DNA from: Brachionus plicatilis
Taxonomy: Eukaryota; Rotifera; Eurotatoria; Ploima; Brachionidae
Assembly (NCBI GenBank): GCA_010279815.1
Contig: QEOQ01000204.1
Coordinates: forward strand, 608,477 to 652,501
Length of the DNA: 44,025 nucleotides
Direction: 5' to 3'
Below, piece by piece: positions 10,701-19,271 of the stretch. Each line of letters starts with the position of its first letter. Within the stretch, counting starts at the first letter, position 1. The notes beneath the pieces were generated by a model. It had not been told where the DNA came from. It worked only from the letters and a program-made list of their open reading frames with translations, and searched no databases. A program made the position numbers and the translations under genes.

Positions 10701-12646
10701 ACATAATTCAAAAAAGTATTAGTCAAGCAAAATTGAATAAAGAAAAAAATAAAAAAAATACACAGCACAAATTCAAAAACAGGGTGGAAATTTGGTACAA
10801 ACCATCTCAATTGAGCAAAACAGCTTTTCAGAGTGATTCATCTGATTCCGAACAATCCAATTCTGAGTCTGACAATGAAATTGATGGCAAGTATGAACCA
10901 GAAGAAAAAGACTTGAGTATTAGCGAAGTTAACAAGAGATTTATGCTCAATTATCTCAATTTAATTGGCAAATTGTTCACCAAAGTTGGTATGGAAACAT
11001 ACGATGAAATATGCTCAAATATGCTTCATCAATTCAGCGAGCTACTTAAGCGTAGTTCAAGCTCTTTGGGAAAAAATCGTCTTTTACAAATAACAGTAAT
11101 AAATATATCTTTGATAGAAATTATTCACAAAACAATTCATTCTGATATTTCCCAGGCAAGAACTCAACTGTCAGAATGTGCTCTTCAATTAAGTTTGGAC
11201 ATGTTCGGCTTGATTGTCAATCGATTTAATTATTTGATAAAAAAACATCCTCACAGCAGCTTAGACACATGGAATCAGTTATTTCCATCTATTAAAGTAT
11301 TTTTGGATTGGATGCTCTGTAGCATTCAAATTTGGCACCCGTTTCCAGATCAATTGCGTCCTGATCTAGGACCTAACTTTAATAGATGGTCTATTTTGGT
11401 CGACTTTTTTAACATCGCTAACAAAAATGTTAACTTGTTCGAAAATGAAAAAATTGACCATGATTTGTACAAAATAAAACTTGAAGAAGACTTGGAGCTC
11501 GCTGGTTTTGTTCCTCTGCTATCTTTGCCAAGAGAGGATTATGATTTTCAGAATAATGCAAATGTAAACATTGAATATGTAAAAAATTTTCTCACTCAAG
11601 AGCTTGTTGAAAAAGAAAAAGTTAAAAAAAGAATGCGGAAATGTTTAATATTTGCCGAATATTTATGTGGCTTAGAAAAGCCAATAATGAAATTTGATGT
11701 TGTAAATAATTGTTATAGTTTGATCGAGATAAAAGCTGAGCCCAGACTGGAGACTAAACGAACAATCAGCACATGCTCAAGCTCGAGTTTTAAGTCAAAT
11801 ACAAATGCTGACGAAATGGCAGAACTAAACGACACTGGCACCGAAATATCTGGTGACGAACTGAACAGTTTGAGAGAAAAGCATAGATTTCTAAAAAGTA
11901 AAGTACAAGAACAGCAAAAACAAGAAAAACAAATTCAATCTTTGGTAGAGGCGAATTTGCAGAGACAAATCGAATTGGAGATTCGACCAAAGTTCATAGT
12001 TGCCGACACCAACTGCTATATAGATTATTTAAATCTAATTGATCTCATTTTAAAATCAAATTATTACATTCTGATACTTCCACTACTGGTTCTAAGTGAA
12101 CTTGAAAAGTTGGCCAAATCAATTTCTAATTTATTTGATGATTCTCAAGAGCATGCGGAATACCTGCAAAAAAATGCCAAAAGAGCTATTGAATTTTTAA
12201 ATTCAAAATTTGAGAAACGAGAACGAAATATTAAGGCAATGACATCCCAAGGATCAATTCTAGAAACTATCCAATTTAGAACAGAAGAAGTAGTAAAACC
12301 AGTAAGTTATTTTCGATTCAATTTTGAAATAGATAAAATTTTTTATTAGGGCACAAATGACGAACTTATTTTGGGATGCTGTCTTCATTATTGTAGAGAC
12401 AATGCAAGAGACTACATGCCTGCTAATAAGAGTAAAATTTAAAAATTGAAAAAACTTGCTAATTTTTAAAACTTAATTTTTAAAGATGATGCTATTCATT
12501 TATTTAGAGATGTCGTTCTTCTTACAGAGGACAGACATTTGAGAATGAAGGCGCATACAAGAAATGTACCAGTCAAGAATATAAAACAGTTTTGTAAATG
12601 GTCCGGATTATTGGTCTCTTCAAATGTACTTAGTTCCAGAAAATAG
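7769..12646 (+). CDS. SMG6: SMG6/EST1A-like nonsense-mediated decay endonuclease (1073 aa, five exons)
   Basis: Exons 7769-8286, 8337-8528, 10033-12301, 12350-12431 and 12486-12646; total 3,222 nt, all phases consistent. SMG6 is the PIN-domain endonuclease that cuts mRNAs carrying premature stops, recruited through UPF1 and the exon junction complex. Near the N-terminus, RHPELARYQPPSSR (residues 27-40) resembles the exon-junction-binding motifs of vertebrate SMG6. Residues about 237-790 form the 14-3-3-like/TPR EST1 region, with ARHYYLKAIPFAPK, YHQLAILAVYTKRRLDSCYY and KRFMLNYLNLIGKLFTKVGM. The C-terminal PIN domain keeps the three catalytic Asp: D895 (VADTN), D997 (GTNDELIL) and D1036 (TEDRH), so it should be active; SMG5 lacks this full set. 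The last two exons are short and carry the final catalytic motifs. The human protein is about 1,419 aa; the difference is in the disordered N-terminal part, where I find only one clear exon-junction motif. Confidence 0.95.
8529..10032 (+). other. Long second intron of SMG6
   Basis: A 1,504-nt intron bounded by AG|GTAACA and TTCTAG|A; the split codon AG|A rebuilds Arg237 in frame. By contrast SMG6 introns 1, 3 and 4 are about 50 nt. No exon, RNA gene or recognisable transposon inside. Near 9317-9347 a short interrupted inverted repeat (AGATGAG/CTCATCT within AAAGGA/TCCTTT) is visible. Confidence 0.7.
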
Positions 12647-12742
12647 CTATAAATTTTTAATTTTTAATTTATTATTAGTTTTATTTAATTTGAAAACTAA
12701 TTATTGATATTGTGTGTGTTTTTTAAACTTTATAAATTAAAC

Positions 12743-12748
12743 AATAAA
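12743..12748 (+). terminator. Candidate polyadenylation signal of SMG6 (AATAAA)
   Basis: AATAAA about 97 nt after the SMG6 stop codon at 12646. Placed by motif and distance only. Confidence 0.4.
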
Positions 12749-12872
12749 ATTTTTAAAAACTCACAATTTTGAAATTCTCTGGTTTACTAATTAAAATAAA
12801 AGTCATTGATAGCTTTAAATAATTAATAAAATAAGATATTAATTTTTTAGAGAATTTTCATTATTAGTGACG

Positions 12873-12898
12873 AGAAAACATTGATGCTAATGAAAAAA
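12873..12898 (+). repeat. Left copy of a 26-bp direct repeat flanking the INF2 fragment
   Basis: AGAAAACATTGATGCTAATG followed by an A run; the right copy at 13179-13204 differs at about two positions. The pair brackets the decayed INF2 exon fragment and could be remnants of the insertion or duplication event. Confidence 0.5.
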
Positions 12899-12904
12899 AA
12901 TGTA

Positions 12905-13127
12905 TCATTTATGCTATTTACTTTAAAAACCAAATATAAGTGACAAAAAGTTTAAGAATTGCTGCAAATTTTGTATCAACTTTCTGACGATGAATCAGAT
13001 ACTAACCATAAGTGAATTAATTTTATAGATTTTTTGATTGCAAGTCTAAATGAGTATTGACTCAAAAAAGTAATATATCCATTTGCTCGGATAAATCGAA
13101 TCAAAAATCATCCAAAAACAATGAATT
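12905..13127 (+). pseudogene. Decayed partial duplicate of INF2 exon 3 coding sequence
   Basis: This segment repeats, with substitutions and small deletions, INF2 coding sequence at about 14430-14664. Long shared runs include the bases encoding QILYQLSDDESDT and the FLIASLNE region, and the end (ATCCAAAAACAATGAATT). In the copy the frame soon meets a TGA (after ACTAACCATAAG), and several indels break it, so it is not translatable. It lies upstream of the INF2 start and in the same orientation. All of the copied sequence comes from one exon, so the copy cannot show whether it arose through RNA or DNA. Flanked by a 26-bp imperfect direct repeat. Confidence 0.85.
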
Positions 13128-13178
13128 GAAATAAAGAAGAAATTATTAATTTTATAAAACATTTTTTTAATAGTGTTT

Positions 13179-13204
13179 AGAAAACATTTATGCTAATAAA
13201 AAAA
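13179..13204 (+). repeat. Right copy of the 26-bp direct repeat flanking the INF2 fragment
   Basis: AGAAAACATTTATGCTAATA plus A run; pairs with 12873-12898. AT-rich, so part of the similarity may be compositional, but the ordered match is longer than expected by eye. Confidence 0.5.
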
Positions 13205-13497
13205 TAAAAATTGGTTATGTTATTCTATTACTAATTTCAAATGTTTCTTAATTTTTCAATTCTCGCTTTTCTCTAAAAATATTTATTACACCTTTATAAG
13301 TCAAAATAATATAATTATTTCGTTTTTCAAATTCAAACATATAAAATAAAGTTTCAAGATCACAATTTTTGAAAAAATTACTAATCAAGGTTTCAAACAT
13401 ATAATTAAGTCTACTTGATTTTTTTAAAAAATAATTAGGTCTTCAACTTTTAAAATTATGCCTCTAAATTTTATTTTAGCAATTCTGTATAGATAAA

Positions 13498-16400
13498 ATG
13501 CAAGACAAAAACGAGTGTTCGAAGTTTCGTCGAGCTGGTCGAGCGATCGCCAATCTGGAATTCGATTACAGCTTAAATTGTTCTTCTCCTGAGTTCTGTA
13601 ATCAGTTGCTGATCTATCCAAATTTGAAACTGCTTACAAAATTAGAGAGAAAACTAAGAAATGAAAGCAAAACATGGATCAGCGACTTTATTCAATCTGG
13701 TGGACTTTTTTCCTTTTTAAAATGTGTTGAATATTTATCTTATAAAAAGAATGGAAATAATTTATTGAATTCAATTTTGCTCTGCAAATGTCTAAATTGT
13801 ATTAAAGAAATAATGAATCACAAATTCGGCATGGAATGCATAATCAATATGGCGATTGAAGAAAAGTCATTCAACTCAATTTTGGTTAAGACCGTTCTAA
13901 ATCAAAACCAAGTTGTAAAAAAGGAAATTTTCCAAATATTTTCTGCCGTAGGAATGTATTCTGAGCAAGGATATTCTCTTAGTTTAGAAATATTAAATTT
14001 AATAAAGGCAAGTATAATGATTGTTTTTTAAATGGAGTTTAATTATCAATTTACAATCTTTAGCATGAAAAAAGAACTTCCAATAGATTTAGTATTATTA
14101 TTGAAGAACTTAGAGCAAATAAAAATGCTTCGTCATATTTAGTGGTACTTATTGGATTTATTAACTGTTTATTATCACAACCCGATGATTTAAATGAAAG
14201 AATTAATCTTAGAGCTGAACTTGCATGTAATTTTAAGTTGTCAGATAAAATTTTAAAAATTTAAAAATTTTTTATCCAGATCTTCCTTTTAATGAAATAC
14301 TTGCAGAATTGAAGAAAATTCCAGATGATGATTTATTAATACAAATTAATTTATATGAGACCTATCAGCGTGAAGATGAATCAGAACTATTTGATAAAAA
14401 CGGATTTGACTTTTCTGATCCTTTTAGTATTTTAAATGCCATTTGCCTTAAAAACCAAAATTCAGCGACAAAAAACCATAAAGTTCTTGAATTACTTCAA
14501 ATTTTGTATCAACTTTCTGACGATGAATCAGATACGAGCAAAAGGTTAATCGATTCGATTGATTTTTTGATTGCAAGCCTAAACGAGATGTCACTCAAAA
14601 AAAGTATTATTACAATTCGCTCTGATAAATCGACTCAAACATCATCCAAAAACAATGAATTAATTGGTAAAAGATCAACCAAAAATTCGAATCTAAAAGT
14701 TCCAGATTATCCTGCACCACCTCCGCCTGATTTGTTGCCAAATGTCCCACCCAGAAAAAATATAATTTTTAGAAAAAAGCTTAACTCACAATTGATCAAG
14801 AATGATGATTGTCATTCTATTCAACAAATACACTCTGAATCTGAAATTCATCAAAAAGCTTTAATCGAAAAAAGTTCAGAAGTAAAGGTAAAAACAGATC
14901 TTCAAACTAATATTCCTCCGCCACCACCATTACCATCAAATTCATCAAATATTCCTCCGCCACCACCATTACCATCAAATTCATCAAATATTCCTCCGCC
15001 ACCACCATTACCATCAAATTCATCAAATATTCCTCCGCCACCACCATTACCATCAAATTCATCAAATATTCCTCCGCCACCGCCTCTTTTTTCCTCAATG
15101 GAAATAGGGAAACAAAATGTTTCTGAAATACTGCATTCACCAGTCAATCCAGGCATGGTTTTAAATATCTCTGTATCCGATTCAAACCAAAATCATGGCT
15201 TAAAGGTATTGTATAATACTCTTCCTAGAGCAAATAAAGCTTTGAAAAATTTTTCATGGCAAAAACTACCACCTGGTACTTTAAATAGAGAAAATATTTG
15301 GAAAGAAGTTAATGAGAAGAATGCTGACTTAAACTTTGGTTTACTTGAGGAATTATTTGCCAAAACAAATCAAATATTAAAGAAAACAAATCCTGAAAGT
15401 TCTGATTCATCAAAGATAAATTGTAAACCTCTGGGTAAAGTCTTGAATTCTCTAAATCAACAAGATCAAGTAATTATTTTAATTATTAAAAACAAATTTT
15501 TAAATTTAACCTAAAAAATTATAGAATGTTAGTTTTCTTGATTCAAAACAAAATATGAATGTCAATGTTTATCTAAGAAAAATCAAAGTTTCATTAAATG
15601 AATTTATTCAAATGATAATTGAAGGAAACTCTCAAGAAATAGGAATTGATAACTTGACTTGTTTAAAAAAAATCCTTCCAGAAAAAAATGATGTAGAAAC
15701 CATTCAAATTTTTTGCGAAGCTGACGCTAAGAATTTTGATCAACTCGCCAAGGCTGAAAAATTCATCAAACTCTTGACTGATGTACCGTTTTATGAATTA
15801 AGGATTGATTTAATGCATTACATTGAAGAATTCGACGAAACCCATTCTTTGTTAAAAAATCCGCTTCAAATTTATTGTAATGTTTCCAATACCATTCTCG
15901 AGAGTAAATCACTTAAAAACCTGTTTACCTTTATCCTAGCCGCAGGAAATTTTTTAAATACTGTGAGTTTTTTTGAATGAATATTTATAAATTTTACTTA
16001 TTATTACTTATTATTTTTTTATAGAATAGCTACAATGGACAAGCTGTTGGATTTAAGATAAATTTACTTCCTAAATTGATCGATATAAAAACCAATAAGG
16101 CATCTGTGTCATTTTTGCATATTATAATTGAAGAATTTGACAAAAAATATCCAGAACAAGATAATTTTATAAACGACTTAAAAGATATATCTTTAGTCAT
16201 AAGGTAATACTGATTAAAATTCAAAAATAATATTTTATTTCTTAATTTATAAGTTCAAATCTTTCGAATTTGTCCGGAACATTTAAGCAATTAAAAAAAA
16301 GAACCCTCGATTTTTTGAATGAACTCGATCAAGAGGCGACCCCGAACGAAATCAAAGCTCAATTTAATAATAAAATAGAAGTACAATTGATCATTTAAAA

Positions 16401-17037
16401 AAGAAGATAAAATTAATATTAAATTCTTTAAGATTTTTAGCAAGAGAGTAGAAATTTTAGAAGACACTTTCAAAAAAATCGATAATTATAAGGATAAATT
16501 AATCGAATATTATTGTGAAGACTCTCTAACTTTTAATTTCGATGAATTTTTAAGTATCTTTCATAAATTTTGTCAAAATATTAGCACAGTTCGAGAAGTA
16601 ATTTATGTCAAAACATAAAAATTGGATTAATTTTTTAATTTTTTTTATAAAGGATATTAAATCAAAAATTTTAAATGAAGAAAAAATTCACAAGAGAAAA
16701 AAAGAGTTGGAAGAAATAGAAAAACGTCGTTCAAATAGTAATTTGAATTTGAAATCTTTTTAATTAAAATTTAACATTCTTTCCAGGGATTAGCCAAAGA
16801 TTGAATGAAATTGCTAATGACGAAGACTCGGATAATTATGTTATGTCAAATTTGCTGTCCAATTTGAAGAAAGGTGACATGGCTTCAGTTCGAAAAAGCG
16901 TTAAAATTCAACATAATTCAACAAAATTTGGTTTACCTATTGAGACAGAAAATTTGAACACTATAAGGACAAATCTGCGTCCAAATCTAAGGGGAAAATC
17001 AAATGCAATGACAATTCATTTTAAAAGAGAAATTTAA
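13498..17037 (+). CDS. INF2: INF2-type formin (1035 aa, nine exons)
   Basis: Exons 13498-14007, 14064-14226, 14280-15469, 15525-15962, 16025-16203, 16254-16380, 16433-16597, 16653-16737 and 16787-17037; total 3,108 nt. Residues 1 to about 330 match the DID/FH3 armadillo region of INF2 (SKTWISDFIQSGGLFSFLK, NHKFGMECI, KKEIFQIFSAVGMYSEQGYS, NRFSIIIEEL). A short FH1 (about 436-500) has five PPPPP blocks for profilin binding. FH2 starts near residue 545 (NFSWQKLPPGTLNRENIW) and includes AAGNFLN and SYNGQAVGFKINLLPKL; it should nucleate and elongate actin filaments. The C-terminus has a DAD/WH2-like segment (about 968-992, SNLLSNLKKGDMASVRKS), as in autoinhibited INF2. In vertebrates INF2 drives actin assembly at the ER during mitochondrial fission. 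Intron 1 appears to be GC-AG. The first ATG after an upstream-like acceptor is used; a non-coding first exon is possible. No prenylation motif is seen at the C-terminus. Confidence 0.9.
14008..14063 (+). other. Apparent GC-AG intron (INF2 intron 1)
   Basis: The exon ends in ATAAAG and the intron begins GCAAGT, the classical GC-donor consensus, ending CTTTAG. This 56-nt intron joins phase 0 to phase 0 and restores the conserved INF2 alignment. Using the nearby GT (GTATAATG, three bases further) would put a stop codon directly after the junction. Confidence 0.8.
14909..15064 (+). repeat. Coding minisatellite: four 39-bp units in the INF2 FH1 domain
   Basis: Four tandem 39-bp units, identical by eye at every base including silent positions, each encoding NIPPPPPLPSNSS; a fifth unit begins at 15065 and diverges after the proline codons. 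The unit length is a multiple of three, so copy-number change keeps frame. Identity at silent sites points to recent expansion or homogenisation. Confidence 0.93.
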
Positions 17038-17139
17038 GATTTTATTTTAACAAAATCAATTTTTGACATTTTTGTAGCTTTTTTATACTTTCGAATTAAT
17101 TTTTGTCAATTATTTTATAAAAATTAGTAAAATATCCAA

Positions 17140-17145
17140 AATAAA
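17140..17145 (+). terminator. Candidate polyadenylation signal of INF2 (AATAAA)
   Basis: AATAAATAAAT about 103 nt after the INF2 stop codon. Motif and spacing only. Confidence 0.4.
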
Positions 17146-17440
17146 TAAATTTTTACCAAAAATTTCAAATATTAATACTTGAAACCACTTTCTTTATCTT
17201 GATTATTTTTTATGTTCAATTATCTTTTTAAAATAATATAGTAAATTATACCAAAAACTTTATAGTCTCATTACAATCAATTTATTTATTACTATTTAAT
17301 GTAGCTTTGACCAAACTCTTCAAAGATATTTTACAATTCTACTATGATTTTTGAGATTATGAAGGCAGTGAAATCATTCCTAAAATCTAAGTATCTCTCT
17401 ACATTGCAGAACGGATCAAAAAAATTTTTCCAGACTAAAC

Positions 17441-17540
17441 AGCATTTAATTGAATAGAAGCGACATAGTACTCTGAAAGGTTGCTGGTTGTCAATTGGTT
17501 GCCGTAGGTGGCCGGTGAAATTAATTTAATAAATAAATAG
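17441..17540 (+). mobile_element. Possible 3' end of a truncated non-LTR retrotransposon
   Basis: A relatively GC-rich stretch (around GGTTGCCGTAGGTGGCCGG) runs directly into an AATTTAATAAATAAATAG tail. The LINE remnant at 33833-34699 ends in a very similar way, with a short GC-rich block followed by AATTAAATAAATAAATAG. Non-LTR elements often end in such A-rich short repeats. No reverse-transcriptase coding is visible here, so this is a tentative call based on the tail. Confidence 0.35.
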
Positions 17541-17787
17541 TTTTTGTTTAATTATTATTTATTTAATAAATTAGTAAAAAACAGGAATCTTTCTCTTTAT
17601 TCTTCTTTTCTAAACTAGCTCAGCTTCTTTGAATAAAACAAGCCATCAAACTTGCTTGATGTGAGGCGTATGCGAATCGAATCGAATGGCGTCGCATGTG
17701 CACGCGCATCGAAGCTAACTTACTTAAGTGAGATGTTGGTAATGTAATTTAATGTTTGATTCATTACATTACAGTACTCCAGAAGTT

Positions 17788-17832
17788 CGAACTTGGACTT
17801 GGACTTGACTTCAGACTTCTGACTTATGACTT
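17788..17832 (+). repeat. Degenerate GACTT simple repeat
   Basis: Repeated GGACTT/TGACTT/AGACTT units (about seven) in a row. No evidence of function. Confidence 0.6.
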
Positions 17833-18236
17833 TTAAAGAACCATGTAATTTACTATAATCAAAACTTTTTAAAACTAGAAAAGAGCAGTAATTTTAATAT
17901 TTTATTTTATTTTTTACAAATTTACGCGTGAGTACGTAAATACATATTTCCATATTTTTTTAATTTGCGATAAGGCAAACAATCTTCTAATTGGCTCAAT
18001 CATGTATTATAGTTTCTTAGTCACTCTTCTCTTAGCAAACATTTATTTTTAGCGTGATCATGTAATTTAAAAATTTATCTTAAATGAATAAATGAATATT
18101 ATTCACAACGATACTAAATAGAACCGATTAAATAGTCTTAAGAATGAGAAAAATTGATAAATAAAATTAGAAAATTTATTTTTAATCATTATTACAAAGA
18201 TCAAGTTCTAATAGGAGAAGTTATTTAGTTTATTTA

Positions 18237-18262
18237 TAGTAGTAGTAGTAGTAGTAGTAGTA
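18237..18262 (+). repeat. TAG trinucleotide microsatellite
   Basis: Nearly nine uninterrupted TAG units. It sits immediately beside the possible retroelement end at 18263-18420 and on the minus strand would read as a TAC tail. Confidence 0.9.
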
Positions 18263-18420
18263 TTGAAAGCTGTGACACAGGCGAACCTGTGTGAACGTAG
18301 TTTATAAGGCTACATTATATCAGCTAAATCCTTATCTGCTATGCCAATTACTAAACCTGATATACCGATCTCCTAAGACTTCCCGACGCCATGTGTGCAT
18401 CAAGTTTCGACTTGAAACCG
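18263..18420 (-). mobile_element. Possible SINE/LINE 3' end with terminal hairpin
   Basis: A block of higher G+C than its surroundings. On the minus strand it ends in a hairpin (ACACAGG / CCTGTGT, 7-bp arms, 4-nt loop, 18275-18292) a few bases before a TAC-repeat tail. A 3' hairpin followed by a short tandem repeat is a common ending of LINE and SINE families. No coding sequence or convincing pol III promoter boxes are present, so the identification is weak. Confidence 0.3.
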
Positions 18421-19144
18421 TTTATTATTTTTATTTTCTTCATTAGCTTTTATTATTATACTTTCAAACTTTTACTTCATAGATGCTTGTGAAGATGATT
18501 CATTTCAATTTAGAAAAACTTGAATAACTCTTTTACTAAAAGGGGTAATTCGGTTCTGTAAAATGCTTAATTTTAAGAAAATTTTTCTAATGCAATAAAA
18601 TAACTTACCAAAATACTCTGCAATTTTCTGATATTAAAAAGTATCGTAAATAGAACTGAAGTATTTCATAATGGCTGCCTACGAAATATGGCAAAAATCT
18701 TCTCGCTAAATACAATTTCTGACAAAGAGCTGAAAATCAAGAACGGAATTGTACCACGATTAGCAAAAAATTATTCAGATAATATTTTAATAATTTATTA
18801 GTTAAAAAGATATAAGTCAGAAAAGGATTAAATGTTTTGAAAAATATGAATGATAGACTTATCCAATTTGAGATATTATGCATTTAAATTAACTTTAATT
18901 TTAGCAACGTTCAGATAAATAAACAAATTAATATTAAAAAATAATATATAAAAATAAATATAATTGTTAATTTTTTTATTAAACTATAATTATTGCTTAA
19001 AATAATGTTTACAATTAAAAAACATGATTATTATTTTAAAAAAACTGAATTAATTTAAAAAAAAAAAAAACGATTTACAATTTTTGTTACCCTTTTCCAA
19101 AAATTTTGTATGAAGAGATATTCTTGATTGACTCATAACTAAGC

Positions 19145-19150
19145 TTTATT
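19145..19150 (-). terminator. Candidate polyadenylation signal of the GPCR gene (AATAAA)
   Basis: AATAAA on the minus strand about 120 nt after the GPCR stop codon. Motif and spacing only. Confidence 0.35.
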
Positions 19151-19271
19151 TTATACCGGTATAAACAAACAGTGGAACAAAAGTTAAAGTTTAAGGCAAC
19201 GAGCTCGAATTTCACTTACTTTGAGATTATATTCATTGAATAAGAGAAAATGAATAACAATCAATTTTTCC

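Larger units (their letters stand above)
17038..19271. other. Intergenic region between convergent INF2 and GPCR genes
   Basis: Contains a candidate polyadenylation signal, two possible retrotransposon 3' ends, a GACTT-type simple repeat, an imperfect inverted repeat (GTAATGTAAT at 17739-17748 and its complement at 17763-17772) and a TAG microsatellite, listed separately. Parts around 17450-17720 and 18260-18420 are clearly richer in G+C than their surroundings, which hints at inserted DNA. No protein-coding frame recognised. Confidence 0.5.

Noticed and set aside
14902..15156. Minus-strand Gly-rich frames opposite the INF2 FH1 repeats
   Set aside because: They are mirror images of the proline codon repeats in INF2 and have no independent support.
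17739..17772. 10-bp inverted repeat as a possible MITE end
   Set aside because: Short arms and very AT-rich; expected by chance and no target-site duplication seen.
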